The notes under the pieces: model-generated | The model's database searches: none | Told to the model about the DNA's origin: nothing | Seen by the model: only the letters and a program-made list of their open reading frames with translations | Translations under genes and position numbers: made by a program | In this document: piece after piece, positions 15,778 through 24,471 of the stretch | Position numbering within the stretch: position 1 is the stretch's first letter | Layout of the letters: each line of letters starts with the position of its first letter | Assembly (NCBI RefSeq): GCF_008370045.1 | Contig: NZ_VOBN01000034.1 | Location: 1-47,926, forward strand | Direction: 5' to 3' | Length of the DNA: 47,926 nt | Source of the DNA: Pseudomonas sp. ANT_J12 | GTDB lineage: Bacteria > Pseudomonadota > Gammaproteobacteria > Pseudomonadales > Pseudomonadaceae

Positions 15778-17112
15778 ATGACGACTCGTCAGCCACTGTA
15801 CAAATCCCTGTATTTCCAGGTGATCGTTGCCATCATCATCGGCATTCTGATCGGTCACTTCTATCCGCAGACCGGTGTGGCCCTCAAGCCGCTGGGTGAC
15901 GGGTTCATCAAACTGATCAAAATGATCATCGCCCCGATCATCTTCTGCACCGTCGTCAGCGGTATCGCTGGCATGCAGAGCATGAAATCGGTGGGCAAGA
16001 CCGGCGGCTACGCGCTGCTCTACTTCGAAATCGTTTCGACCATCGCATTGCTGGTCGGTCTGGTGGTGGTCAACATCATCCAGCCGGGTGCCGGCATGCA
16101 CATCGACGTGACCACCCTGGATGCCTCCAAAGTCGCGCAATACGTCGCCGCCGGTGCTGATCAAAGCGTCGTTGGCTTTCTGCTGAACGTGATCCCGAAC
16201 ACCATCTTCGGCGCCTTCGCCACCGGCGATATCCTGCAAGTGCTGATGTTCTCGGTGATCTTCGGTTTCGCCCTGCATCGCCTGGGTGCCTACGGCAAGC
16301 CGATCCTGGACTTCATCGATCGTTTTGCCCACGTGATGTTCAACATCATCAACATGATCATGAAGCTCGCGCCAGTCGGTGCCTTCGGTGCCATGGCCTT
16401 CACCATCGGTGCCTACGGTGTGGGTTCGCTGGTGCAACTGGGTCAGTTGATGGCGTGCTTCTACATCACGTGCCTGCTGTTCGTGCTGGTAGTGCTGGGC
16501 GGTATCGCTCGCGCCCACGGCTTCAGCGTGCTGAAAGTGATTCGCTACATCCGTGAAGAACTGCTGATCGTGCTGGGTACTTCTTCTTCGGAATCGGTAC
16601 TGCCACGCATGCTGATCAAAATGGAGCGTCTGGGCGCGAAGAAATCTGTCGTGGGCCTGGTGATTCCGACCGGTTACTCGTTCAACCTCGACGGTACCGC
16701 GATCTACCTGACCATGGCGGCCGTGTTCATCGCTCAGGCGACCGACACCCACATGGACATCACGCACCAGATCACCCTGCTGGTGGTGTTGCTGCTGTCC
16801 TCCAAAGGCGCGGCTGGCGTGACCGGTTCGGGCTTCATCGTCCTGGCCGCCACCCTGTCGGCGGTTGGCCACTTGCCGGTTGCCGGTCTGGCGCTGATCC
16901 TCGGCATCGACCGCTTCATGTCCGAAGCCCGCGCCCTGACTAACCTGGTGGGTAACGCGGTTGCCACCCTGGTTGTGGCCAAGTGGGTCAAGGAGCTGGA
17001 CACCGACGTGATGCACGCCGAGCTGGCTTCTGGCGGTCGCGGCATCTCCGACGAACGCGCAGAAGACGACCTGGGTGTGGCCGAAGGCCCAACCCCAAGC
17101 AACGTCAAGTAA
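15778..17112 (+). CDS. dctA: C4-dicarboxylate:proton/sodium symporter DctA
   Basis: A 444-residue inner-membrane transporter for succinate, fumarate and malate of the DAACS (glutamate/dicarboxylate symporter) family. Signatures visible are KMIIAPIIFCTVVSGIAGM, the serine-rich re-entrant loop GTSSSESVLPRM, the GYSFNLDGTAIY motif and SSKGAAGVTGSGF. About eight transmembrane helices plus hairpins are expected. The ATG at 15778 is selected by GAGGA nine bases upstream and by the family N-terminus; the frame extends upstream without coding character. Sigma-54 promoter upstream; intrinsic terminator downstream. Confidence 0.97.
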   Translation: MTTRQPLYKSLYFQVIVAIIIGILIGHFYPQTGVALKPLGDGFIKLIKMIIAPIIFCTVVSGIAGMQSMKSVGKTGGYALLYFEIVSTIALLVGLVVVNIIQPGAGMHIDVTTLDASKVAQYVAAGADQSVVGFLLNVIPNTIFGAFATGDILQVLMFSVIFGFALHRLGAYGKPILDFIDRFAHVMFNIINMIMKLAPVGAFGAMAFTIGAYGVGSLVQLGQLMACFYITCLLFVLVVLGGIARAHGFSVLKVIRYIREELLIVLGTSSSESVLPRMLIKMERLGAKKSVVGLVIPTGYSFNLDGTAIYLTMAAVFIAQATDTHMDITHQITLLVVLLLSSKGAAGVTGSGFIVLAATLSAVGHLPVAGLALILGIDRFMSEARALTNLVGNAVATLVVAKWVKELDTDVMHAELASGGRGISDERAEDDLGVAEGPTPSNVK

Positions 17113-17126
17113 GCCTCGCTGCAAGG

Positions 17127-17151
17127 AAAAACCCGCTTCGGCGGGTTTTTT
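17127..17151 (+). terminator. Terminator of dctA
   Basis: AAAAACCCGC, loop TTCG, GCGGGTTTTTT. It begins 14 bases after the dctA stop. Confidence 0.9.
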
Positions 17152-17256
17152 CATGCCTGGGGTTTGAGCGTAACCGTCACCGTTGCTGGCACATCGGGTG
17201 ATTGCCGCAATGGCTTTGGCTGCCTAGTCTGGAAGCATCGCTCAAGGAGATCACCC

Positions 17257-18438
17257 ATGCTCGGTCCATTGGCATCACTCAAGGTTCTGGATTTCTCGAC
17301 ACTGCTGCCGGGGCCGTTCGCCTCGTTGTTGCTGGCGGACATGGGCGCCGAGGTGCTGCGCATCGAATCGCCGACCCGCCTGGACCTGCTGCGGGTGCTG
17401 CCGCCCCACGATCAGGGCGTCTCCGCCAGCCACGCTTATTTGAACCGCAACAAGCGCAGCCTGGCCCTGGACCTCAAGCAGCCCGAGGCGCTGGAGGTGA
17501 TCAAGCAGTTGCTGGCGGTTTACGACATCGTGCTGGAACAGTTTCGTCCCGGCGTGATGGAGCGCCTGGGTCTGGGCTATGAAGCCTTGAAGTCGATCAA
17601 TCCGAAGCTGATTTACGTCTCGATCACCGGCTACGGCCAGACCGGCCCCTACAAGGATCGCGCCGGGCACGACATCAACTACCTGGCGCTGGCGGGGCTG
17701 GCGAGCTACACCGGCCGCGCCGACAGCGGCCCGCTACCGTTGGGGATTCAGGCGGCAGACATTGCCGGTGGCTCGCTGCATGGGGTGATCGGCTTGCTGG
17801 CGGCGGTGATCGCCCGGCAGACGACGGGGCTGGGCCAGCATCTGGACGTGAGCATGACCGACTGCGCCTTCAGCCTGCACGCCATGGCCGGCGCTGGCTA
17901 TCTGGCTTGCGGCGTGGAGCCGGGGCGCGAAGAGCAGATGCTCAATGGTGGCAGTTTCTACGACTATTACCGCTCCCGCGACGGCCGCTGGTTATCGGTG
18001 GGCAGCCTGGAGCCGCCCTTCATGCAGCAACTGTGCGCGGCACTGGGCCGGCCGGAACTGGCGGCTCAGGGTTTGTCGCCCCAGCCCGAGCAGCAACAGG
18101 CGCTCAAAAACGAGTTGAAGATGGAATTCGAGAAGCATGACTTTGCCGAGTTGTGCGCGCTGTTCGCCGGGGTCGATGCGTGTGTCGAACCGGTATTGAG
18201 CGTGGCCGAGGCGGTGCGGCATCCGCAGTTGCAGGCGCGGGGTGTGGTGACTGAGGTGCCTCGGGGGGATGGATCGACTCAGGCACAGATGGCCTGTCCG
18301 TTGAAGTTTTCCGAGGGGTTGCCTGAACCACGGCATATCGGTGCGGCGGTGGGGGCGCATACGGATCAGGTGTTGGGGGAATTGGGGCTTAGCGCGCAGC
18401 GGATTGAGCAATTGCGAGCGGCGAAAGTTGTGAGCTGA
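17257..18438 (+). CDS. CaiB/BaiF family protein, alpha-methylacyl-CoA racemase type
   Basis: A 393-residue family III CoA-transferase fold protein. His138 and Asp139 in GHDINY, Asp168 in IQAADIAGG and Glu252 match the spacing of the catalytic His/Asp/Glu of mycobacterial MCR (126/156/241), pointing to an alpha-methylacyl-CoA racemase rather than a formyl- or carnitine-CoA transferase. Such enzymes invert the 2-methyl stereocentre of branched acyl-CoAs before beta-oxidation. Start at 17257 follows AAGGAG. It stands alone between the dctA terminator and a REP-like element, so the pathway is not shown by neighbours. Confidence 0.88.
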   Translation: MLGPLASLKVLDFSTLLPGPFASLLLADMGAEVLRIESPTRLDLLRVLPPHDQGVSASHAYLNRNKRSLALDLKQPEALEVIKQLLAVYDIVLEQFRPGVMERLGLGYEALKSINPKLIYVSITGYGQTGPYKDRAGHDINYLALAGLASYTGRADSGPLPLGIQAADIAGGSLHGVIGLLAAVIARQTTGLGQHLDVSMTDCAFSLHAMAGAGYLACGVEPGREEQMLNGGSFYDYYRSRDGRWLSVGSLEPPFMQQLCAALGRPELAAQGLSPQPEQQQALKNELKMEFEKHDFAELCALFAGVDACVEPVLSVAEAVRHPQLQARGVVTEVPRGDGSTQAQMACPLKFSEGLPEPRHIGAAVGAHTDQVLGELGLSAQRIEQLRAAKVVS

Positions 18439-18440
18439 TT

Positions 18441-18545
18441 GATCGCTCCCACGCTCCGCGTGGGGATGCATCCCGTGACGCTCCGCGTCGCAGTGGACGC
18501 AGAGCGTCCATGGCGGCATTCCCACGCGGGAGCGTGGGAACGATC
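18441..18545. repeat. REP-like inverted element, family C
   Basis: GATCGCTCCCACGC at the left end and GCGTGGGAACGATC at the right end, with inner GCGTC-type arms. It lies between the convergent racemase-like and sprT-like genes and ends six bases before the latter's stop codon. Confidence 0.8.
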
Positions 18546-18551
18546 ATGCGG

Positions 18552-19046
18552 TTACTCGACCCGCATCTCCCCACTGAACACCAACGTACTGCGGCATCGC
18601 CGGCACAAATACCGTCGCCCCTGCCGCACCAAACCATGGCGCTGCGCCGAAAACGGGAAATCGCTGTCGGGGCATGGGCATTTGTAGATGTAGCGGGTCA
18701 CGCTGCGGCGTTTGACGTCGTAGGTGTGGCAGCGGTTGGGCGGCAGTTCGTACACGCCGCGCATGATCAGTTGCCATTCTTCGCCGTGGGGCTGGATGCG
18801 GTCGCCGAACAGTTGATGGGCGATCAGGTGCGCGACTTCGTGGGCGACGGTCTGCTTGAGGAAGTCTTCGGTGTTTTCCCGGTACAGCTGCGGGTTGAAG
18901 CGCAGCAGGTTCTCGTGCAGGTGCGCGACACCGGCTTTTTGCCCGCGCAGCTTGAGGCTCACCACGGGGCGTTTGAAAGGTCGTTTGAAAAAGGATTCGG
19001 CTTGTTGGAAACAGTCTTCGACGCGGGTATTGAGTTGCTCGGGCAT
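18552..19046 (-). CDS. SprT-like zinc metalloprotease domain protein
   Basis: A 164-residue SprT-family protein. The zinc-binding HEVAH motif is at 69-73 and a C-terminal zinc ribbon is formed by cysteines near 123, 125, 148 and 151. Bacterial SprT has no settled role; the eukaryotic relative Spartan cleaves DNA-protein crosslinks. Start at 19046 has GGAG 12 bases upstream. A hairpin and the Yip1-family gene lie upstream. Confidence 0.9.
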   Translation of the reverse strand: MPEQLNTRVEDCFQQAESFFKRPFKRPVVSLKLRGQKAGVAHLHENLLRFNPQLYRENTEDFLKQTVAHEVAHLIAHQLFGDRIQPHGEEWQLIMRGVYELPPNRCHTYDVKRRSVTRYIYKCPCPDSDFPFSAQRHGLVRQGRRYLCRRCRSTLVFSGEMRVE

Positions 19047-19138
19047 GCTTGATGGATCTCCAGAGACGTCGAGTATGCCGCAACCCTCGGGACTTGCGAA
19101 TCAGTGAGGCGCCGAATGGTCGTGCCCCGCTCATTAGA

Positions 19139-19158
19139 AGGCCGCCTTGCGGCGGCCT
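19139..19158 (-). terminator. Hairpin after the Yip1-family gene
   Basis: AGGCCGCC, loop TTGC, GGCGGCCT. On the minus strand it is followed by TCTAATG, a poor T-tract, so it may be a weak terminator or a message-stabilising stem. Confidence 0.55.
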
Positions 19159-19187
19159 GTATTGGCAGATCGTTTTATAGGCAAAAG

Positions 19188-19790
19188 CTAGTTCGTATAG
19201 ACCGGCCCCACGCCGAGTCCCCAGACAATAACGGTAAACGCCATGATGGCCACTAGCACCACCAGGCCGACAGCCAGCACCGAGCTTGAAAACAGGAATC
19301 CCTCGTCCGATGGAATGTTCATAAAGGTCGGCAAACCCACGTACAGCAGATACACCGTGTAGCAGATGGCGGCCGTGCCCACGACCATCCCCAGCCACAT
19401 GTGTGGATACAGCGCCGCCAACCCGCCCACGAACAGCGGTGTCGCGGTGTAAGTGGCAAACGCAACGCAACGGGCCAGGCTCGGGTTGGCGTCGTAGGTC
19501 CGGGCCATCCAGTGCACGAACGCGCCCATGACCGCCACGCCGCCGAGCATCGCCACGTACGACATGATCGTCATCCATAGCGCACTTTCTGTCGTGAGCA
19601 TCACCGGTGCCCGGCTACCGATGACCCAGCCAACTTGTGTAGTGCCGATAAAAGCCGACACGGCGGGGATCGCCGCGAGAATCAGCGTGTGGGTGAGGTA
19701 CATGTGGCTGATGCTTTCCTCTTGGTCGCCACGAATTTCTTTCCATTCCTGGTCGGGGTGGGTGAAGAGCCCCACTACGTGATGGATCAT
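19188..19790 (-). CDS. Yip1-domain integral membrane protein
   Basis: A 200-residue inner-membrane protein with about five hydrophobic helices and the N-terminal LFTHPDQEWKEI motif typical of bacterial Yip1-family (PF04893) proteins. No catalytic residues are evident and the bacterial role is unknown. The ATG at 19788-19790 is preferred over one nine codons upstream because AGAGGAG lies eight bases before it. Monocistronic as far as can be seen. Confidence 0.85.
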   Translation of the reverse strand: MIHHVVGLFTHPDQEWKEIRGDQEESISHMYLTHTLILAAIPAVSAFIGTTQVGWVIGSRAPVMLTTESALWMTIMSYVAMLGGVAVMGAFVHWMARTYDANPSLARCVAFATYTATPLFVGGLAALYPHMWLGMVVGTAAICYTVYLLYVGLPTFMNIPSDEGFLFSSSVLAVGLVVLVAIMAFTVIVWGLGVGPVYTN

Positions 19791-19979
19791 GCCAGTCACT
19801 CCTCTTGTTATTGCCATCGCCCCCCAGCGGAGCGCCTACGGGCCAAAGTGGCCAAGTAAGTAAAGGTCTGAATATGTGTGCGACCTTATGTCGCAGTATA
19901 GAAAGGAGTTACCGGCGCAGGTTGCAGGGCGTTAGAGCAAATCGCGCTGTAAACCCCGGGGTTAATCGCGGTTACGACT

Positions 19980-20096
19980 TGTAGGAACTGCCGCAGGCTG
20001 CGATCTTTTGATCTTGTTCTTCGGTCAACACTGAAATGGCCAAAGATCAAAAGATCGCAGCCTTCGGCAACGCCTACAGGGGCGATCTTTTGATCT
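19980..20096. repeat. REP-like inverted pair, family D
   Basis: A TGTAGGAACTGCCGCAGGCT-type arm (19980-20013, ending GATCTTTTGATC) faces its complement at 20045-20078, and a further half unit (GATCTTTTGATC) follows at 20083-20094. Apart from this, the 360-base gap between the Yip1-family gene and ttcA shows nothing I can assign. Confidence 0.8.
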
Positions 20097-20151
20097 ATCG
20101 GCGATTTGCGTAAAATGCCGGCCTTTCGTCACACCTCACGGATTTCGCGTC

Positions 20152-20976
20152 ATGGGCACTCTTACGGTCAACCAGAACAAACTGCAAAAGCGCCTTCGCC
20201 GCCAGGCCGGTGAGGCTGTTGCCGATTTCAACATGATTGAAGACGGCGACAAGGTCATGGTCTGCCTGTCCGGTGGCAAGGACAGTTACACCCTGCTCGA
20301 CGTGCTGATGCACTTTCAGAAGGTCGCCCCGATCCGGTTCGAGATCGTGGCCGTGAACATGGACCAGAAGCAGCCCGGTTTCCCCGAGCACGTACTGCCG
20401 GCGTATTTGAAAGCGTTGGGCGTCGAGTACCACATCGTCGAGAAAGACACCTATTCAGTGGTCAAGGAACTGGTCCCGGAAGGCAAGACCACGTGCTCGC
20501 TGTGCTCGCGCCTGCGTCGCGGCACGCTGTACACCTTCGCCGACGAAATCGGCGCCACGAAGATGGCCCTCGGTCACCACCGCGATGACATCGTCGAAAC
20601 GTTCTTCCTCAACATGTTCTTTAACGGCTCGCTCAAGGCCATGCCGCCGAAGCTGCGGTCTGACGACGGGCGCAACGTGGTGATCCGTCCGCTGGCCTAC
20701 TGCAACGAAAAAGACATCCAGGCCTATGCGGATTTCAAGCAATTCCCGATCATCCCGTGCAACCTCTGCGGCTCCCAGGAAAACCTGCAACGCCAGGTAG
20801 TCAAGGACATGTTGCAAGAGTGGGAGCGCAAGACCCCGGGCCGCACCGAAAGCATTTTCCGCAGCCTGCAAAATGTGCAGCCGTCGCAACTGGCGGACCG
20901 CAACCTGTTCGACTTCACCAACCTGCGCATCGACGAAACCGCCGCCTCGCGGTTCGTCAACGTAGTCAACCTCTAA
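20152..20976 (+). CDS. ttcA: tRNA 2-thiocytidine biosynthesis protein TtcA
   Basis: A 274-residue cytoplasmic enzyme that thiolates C32 of some tRNAs. The PP-loop SGGKDS (40-45) binds ATP. The iron-sulfur cluster cysteines are in CSLC (115 and 118) and CNLC (203 and 206); family members use three of these. The GHHRDDIVET motif is intact. Length is normal. Transcribed rightward after a REP-like element and followed by another, so likely a single-gene unit. Confidence 0.96.
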   Translation: MGTLTVNQNKLQKRLRRQAGEAVADFNMIEDGDKVMVCLSGGKDSYTLLDVLMHFQKVAPIRFEIVAVNMDQKQPGFPEHVLPAYLKALGVEYHIVEKDTYSVVKELVPEGKTTCSLCSRLRRGTLYTFADEIGATKMALGHHRDDIVETFFLNMFFNGSLKAMPPKLRSDDGRNVVIRPLAYCNEKDIQAYADFKQFPIIPCNLCGSQENLQRQVVKDMLQEWERKTPGRTESIFRSLQNVQPSQLADRNLFDFTNLRIDETAASRFVNVVNL

Positions 20977-21000
20977 ACAACATTGTTCGGGAGCGGGCCC

Positions 21001-21112
21001 TGTGGCGAGGGGGCTTGCCCCCGTTGGGCTGCGAAGCGGCCCCAAAATCGTCGGCATGCTGGAGATTTTGTGAGTGCTACGCACTCAAACGGGGGCAAGC
21101 CCCCTCGCCACA
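21001..21112. repeat. REP-like inverted pair, family B
   Basis: Arms 21001-21025 and 21088-21112 are perfect 25-base reverse complements. Between them GAGTGC/GCACTC makes an inner hairpin. It lies between ttcA and the glycosylase gene. Confidence 0.85.
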
Positions 21113-21159
21113 GCTCGCGCGCCCCCCCAGGTTTTTCGTTTCAATCCTCAGGAGAGGGC

Positions 21160-21834
21160 ATGCGCGATTACAAGTGGCTGCACGAGTACTGTCTGAACCG
21201 TTTCGGTTCGGCGGCTGAACTGGAAGCCCATCTGCCGGTTCCCAAGACCCCGGCGCAATTGCGCAAGATCAGCGACGACCGTTATCTCTCGACCATGGCC
21301 CTGCGGGTCTTTCGCGCCGGGCTCAAGCACAGCCTGGTGGACGCCAAGTGGCCGGCCTTCGAGGAAGTGTTCTTCAAGTTCGACCCGGAAAAAGTCGTGC
21401 TGATGAGCGCCGAACACCTGGAGCGCCTGATGCAGGACGCGCGGATCATCCGCCACCTGGGCAAACTCAAGAGCGTGCCGCGCAATGCGCAATTCATCCT
21501 CGACGTGGCCCATGAAAAGGGCAGCTTCGGTGAGCTGATCGCCGAGTGGCCGGTGACCGATATCGTCGGCTTGTGGACCTTCCTGAAAAAGCGCGGTCAT
21601 CAACTGGGCGGGCTGTCGGCGCCGCGCTTCCTGCGCATGGTCGGCAAGGATACGTTTGTGCCCAGCTATGACGTGGTCGCGGGGTTGAATGCGCAGAAGA
21701 TCGTCGACAAGGTGCCGACCAGCCAGCGGGACCTGGCGTTGGTGCAGGACGTGTTCAACCAGTGGCATGAACAAAGTGGCGGGCGGGCGATGAGCCAGAT
21801 TTCGATGATGTTGGCGTACACCGTGAATCATTGA
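21160..21834 (+). CDS. Tag-like DNA-3-methyladenine glycosylase family protein
   Basis: A 224-residue protein resembling what is annotated in Pseudomonas as DNA-3-methyladenine glycosylase I (helix-hairpin-helix superfamily), with VGLWTFLKKRGHQLGGLSAPRFLRMVGKD in the position of the DNA-binding core. The zinc-binding Cys/His set of E. coli Tag is missing: only one cysteine is present (residue 11). It may therefore act differently or be a divergent branch. The start at 21160 follows GGAGAGG; the upstream frame runs through the REP-like element and is not coding. Confidence 0.75.
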   Translation: MRDYKWLHEYCLNRFGSAAELEAHLPVPKTPAQLRKISDDRYLSTMALRVFRAGLKHSLVDAKWPAFEEVFFKFDPEKVVLMSAEHLERLMQDARIIRHLGKLKSVPRNAQFILDVAHEKGSFGELIAEWPVTDIVGLWTFLKKRGHQLGGLSAPRFLRMVGKDTFVPSYDVVAGLNAQKIVDKVPTSQRDLALVQDVFNQWHEQSGGRAMSQISMMLAYTVNH

Positions 21835-21841
21835 CGCTAAC

Positions 21842-21966
21842 GATCGTTCCCACGCGCTGCGTTGATCGTTCCCACGCTCCGCGTGGGAATGCCGCCCGGG
21901 ACGCTCTGCGTCCCTGTGACGCGGAGCGTCATTTGATGCATTCCCACGCAGAGCGTGGGAACGATC
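21842..21966. repeat. REP-like element, family C, with duplicated left end
   Basis: The GATCGTTCCCACGC end occurs twice in tandem (21842 and 21864) before the normal element, which closes with GTGGGAACGATC at 21966. It lies between the convergent glycosylase and DUF2069 genes. Confidence 0.8.
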
Positions 21967-21977
21967 ACTGTAGGCAG

Positions 21978-22403
21978 TCAGGCAACCGAAATCTCGCCTT
22001 CCCCCGCCAACTTGCGATTCAACTGAAACCGCCACCGCACATACAACAACGCCGAGCAAAACACCGCCAGGCTCGCGCCCATTTCCAGCAACCCGAACAG
22101 CTGCCGGTTCGGGTCATACGCGGCCAGGGCGCCCTTGATGAAATACAAATTCACCACAAAACACATCCACGAATGCCCGCGGGCGCTGCCGACAATCATC
22201 CCCGGCGCCAGCAACAGCAGCGGCACCAGTTCGATCAGCAAAATCACCCACGGCCGCGCGCCATGCAGATCGGCGATCAGCAGGTAGTAAGCGCAGAGCA
22301 ACCCCACCAGGCCGAAATAGCACAACAGGCTGACCGCGCGCATCGCCCGCACCCGCGGTTCGAGCCATGCGATCGAGGGCAGTATCTTCGGCTTCTTGGC
22401 CAT
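21978..22403 (-). CDS. DUF2069 membrane protein
   Basis: A 141-residue protein with about four transmembrane helices, resembling the DUF2069 family, which has no known function. A short basic N-terminus precedes the first helix. Start at 22403 is set by GGAGGG five bases upstream and by position one base after the wrbA stop. It is the last gene of the arsC-wrbA-DUF2069 operon. Confidence 0.85.
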   Translation of the reverse strand: MAKKPKILPSIAWLEPRVRAMRAVSLLCYFGLVGLLCAYYLLIADLHGARPWVILLIELVPLLLLAPGMIVGSARGHSWMCFVVNLYFIKGALAAYDPNRQLFGLLEMGASLAVFCSALLYVRWRFQLNRKLAGEGEISVA

Positions 22404-22404
22404 G

Positions 22405-23001
22405 TCAGCCCTCCAGTTTCTGCGCGGTCTTGCCCAGGCGCAGGCCCAGGGCTCGGCACAGCGCGACTTCATGCTCATTCAAACCCTGTTTACCGTCGGC
22501 CCCGGCGTGATGGCTGGCGCCGTAGGGCGTGCCGCCGCCACGGGTTTCCAGCAGCGCCGATTCGCTGTAGGGCAGGCCGGTAATCAGCATGCCGTGGTGC
22601 AGCAACGGCAACATCATCGACAACAGTGTGGTTTCCTGGCCGCCATGCAGGCTTGCGGTGGACGTGAACACACCCGCCGGTTTGCCGACGAGGGCGCCGG
22701 TCAGCCACAGGTTACTGGTGCCGTCGAGGAAGTACTTGAGCGGCGCCGCCATGTTGCCGAAGCGAGTCGGGCTGCCAAGGGCCAGGCCGGCGCAGTTCTT
22801 CAGGTCGTCGAGGCTGGCGTACAACGCGCCTTCGTCCGGAATGTCCGGCGACACCGCTTCGCACTCGGTGGAAATCGGCGGCACGGTGCGCAAGCGCGCT
22901 TCCATGCCCGACTGCTCGACGCCACGGGCAATCTGCCGGGCCATTTCATTGGTTGAGCCGCTGCGGCTGTAATACAGGACCAGAATGTACGGCGCGCTCA
23001 C
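22405..23001 (-). CDS. wrbA: NAD(P)H:quinone oxidoreductase WrbA
   Basis: A 198-residue flavodoxin-fold enzyme that reduces quinones by two electrons with bound FMN. The FMN phosphate loop (YYSRSGSTNEMA) is near residues 10-21, the GSPTRFGNMAAPLKYFLD motif follows at mid-length, and the STASLHGGQETT segment is typical of WrbA. Its ATGA start overlaps the stop of arsC, so the genes are coupled. It is probably part of a redox-stress operon. Confidence 0.94.
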   Translation of the reverse strand: MSAPYILVLYYSRSGSTNEMARQIARGVEQSGMEARLRTVPPISTECEAVSPDIPDEGALYASLDDLKNCAGLALGSPTRFGNMAAPLKYFLDGTSNLWLTGALVGKPAGVFTSTASLHGGQETTLLSMMLPLLHHGMLITGLPYSESALLETRGGGTPYGASHHAGADGKQGLNEHEVALCRALGLRLGKTAQKLEG

Positions 23002-23351
23002 GGCAACAGCTCCAGGATTTGCTCCGGCGGACGGCCGATGACCGCTTTGTCGCCGACCTCCAGGATCGGTCGTTCCATGAGTTTCGGGTGCGCGGCGATG
23101 GCGGCGATCAATTGCGCCTCGCTCAGGCTGGCGTCGGCCAGGTTGAGGGTCTTGTACTCGTCCTCGCCGGTGCGCAGCAGTTGCCGGGCGGTGATGCCGA
23201 GTTTTTTCAGCAGGCCCGTGAGTTGCGCGGCGTCCAGCGGGGTTTCGAGGTAGCGCACCACGGTCGGGGCCAGGCCACGGGCCTCAAGGAGTTCGAGCGC
23301 ACCGCGGGATTTCGAGCAGCGCGGGTTGTGATAAAGCGTCAGATCGGTCAT
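22998..23351 (-). CDS. arsC: ArsC-family arsenate reductase (glutaredoxin-dependent type)
   Basis: A 117-residue thioredoxin-fold protein of the ArsC/YfgD group. Catalytic Cys12 sits in HNPRCSKSR and the conserved RPI segment is present (ERPILEVGDKAVIGRP). No arsR or arsB is nearby, so it may be a housekeeping YfgD-like protein rather than a dedicated arsenic-resistance enzyme. First gene of the operon with wrbA; no strong ribosome site is seen upstream. Confidence 0.88.
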   Translation of the reverse strand: MTDLTLYHNPRCSKSRGALELLEARGLAPTVVRYLETPLDAAQLTGLLKKLGITARQLLRTGEDEYKTLNLADASLSEAQLIAAIAAHPKLMERPILEVGDKAVIGRPPEQILELLP

Positions 23352-23465
23352 GTGCGGGTCGCATCTTGCGTAAGGTGGCGGCTATTCTAACTGTGCAGCG
23401 CGCAATCCAGAACCTCGAGAGGCGATGGGTCGCAGGCGCATTCAATTTTGAACAAGGATCACGAC

Positions 23466-23933
23466 ATGACTAGGCGATTGGCAGCGGCATTGGCGATCAT
23501 CGGGGCGCTGATGCTGGGGGGCTGCGGTAACGACTATGGCATTGACCAGGACGGTCACAAAGTCGCGGCGGGGCGCCTCGATAAACAATGGCTGGTGCTC
23601 AATTACTGGGCGGAGTGGTGCGGCCCGTGCCGAACCGAGATTCCACAGTTGAATGCCTTGGCCGAGGAACTCAAGGGCAAGAAGATCGGTGTGTTCGGGG
23701 TCAACTTCGACAATGTGCAGGGCGAAGAGCTGAAAAGCGCCAGTGAAAAACTGGGGATCAAGTTCACCGTGCTGGCCCAGGACCCGGCGGAGCTTTTCGA
23801 TTTGCCACGCAGTGAAGCGTTGCCGGTGACGTACATCATCGATAACAAGGGCAAGGTGCGGGAGCAGTTGATGGGTGAACAGACGGCGGCGGGGGTGATG
23901 GCGAAGCTGGAGGCGTTGAAGGCGCAGAACTGA
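23466..23933 (+). CDS. TlpA-like thioredoxin-fold lipoprotein
   Basis: A 155-residue protein with a lipoprotein signal (lipobox LGGC) and a thioredoxin domain with the active site WCGPC and the cis-proline segment LPVTYII. It should be anchored to a membrane facing the periplasm and act as a thiol-disulfide oxidoreductase. The ATG at 23466 is chosen for AAGGA seven bases upstream; an ATG six codons earlier lacks a site. No cytochrome maturation genes are adjacent, so its partner is unknown. Confidence 0.92.
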   Translation: MTRRLAAALAIIGALMLGGCGNDYGIDQDGHKVAAGRLDKQWLVLNYWAEWCGPCRTEIPQLNALAEELKGKKIGVFGVNFDNVQGEELKSASEKLGIKFTVLAQDPAELFDLPRSEALPVTYIIDNKGKVREQLMGEQTAAGVMAKLEALKAQN

Positions 23934-23943
23934 GTCAGTGTCA

Positions 23944-24046
23944 GATCGTTCCCACGCTCTGCGTGGGAATGCATCAAGTGACGCTCTGCGTCACAGGGAC
24001 GCGGAGCGTCCCGGGCGGCATTCCCACGCAGAGCGTGGGAACGATC
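23944..24046. repeat. REP-like inverted element, family C
   Basis: GATCGTTCCCACGC at the left faces GCGTGGGAACGATC at the right, with an inner GACGCTCTGCGTC/GACGCGGAGCGTC pairing. It separates the convergent lipoprotein genes. Confidence 0.85.
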
Positions 24047-24066
24047 ATCAGCGATCGCGGAGGAGA

Positions 24067-24471
24067 TCAACCCTCTTCAAGCCACCAACGCAACGGCTTG
24101 CCCTCGGCCGGCCAGAAACGCATCTGGTCGATGGGGGAAATGTCCCAGCGTTGCACATTTTCCAGCGCCTGCAGGAAACGCTGTTCCTGCTCCATCAACG
24201 CCGGTGCGCAGAGTTTGCGGGTGCTGCCGACTTTGCCAAAGCTCAGCTTGTCGCCGTCCAGGGTGTACGGCGCGAACCAATGGTTGCAGCCGCCGTTGCC
24301 GTAGGCCCGACCGTCGTCACCCAGGGTGATGGTCAGGTGGCTGTAATCCATCAGCGGACGTTCGCCGATCCATTCCAGAATGTAGCTGCGGTTCTGTTGC
24401 AGTTGAACCGGTTCGGCGGCGCAGCCCATCAGACTGGCGCCCACCACGGCCGCCAGGGCAAGGTGTTTCAT
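24067..24471 (-). CDS. META-domain lipoprotein (HslJ-like)
   Basis: A 134-residue protein with a lipoprotein signal (LMGC) and a META/HslJ-type domain. The family pattern is visible in the conserved GNGGCNHWFAPYTLDGDKLSFG segment and the later MEQEQRFLQAL helix. E. coli HslJ is linked to heat and novobiocin tolerance; the role here is unknown. The start codon overlaps the stop of the upstream gene by one base (TGATG), so translation is coupled. Confidence 0.85.
   Translation of the reverse strand: MKHLALAAVVGASLMGCAAEPVQLQQNRSYILEWIGERPLMDYSHLTITLGDDGRAYGNGGCNHWFAPYTLDGDKLSFGKVGSTRKLCAPALMEQEQRFLQALENVQRWDISPIDQMRFWPAEGKPLRWWLEEG

Noticed and set aside
18544..19578. A 344-residue minus-strand frame spanning the SprT-like and Yip1-family genes
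   Set aside because: It runs out of frame through two genes with clear motifs and through the hairpin between them.
14321..24046. CRISPR array suggested by repeated GTGGGAACGATC units
   Set aside because: The units are scattered kilobases apart as inverted pairs, without spacers of constant length or cas genes; they are REP-like elements.
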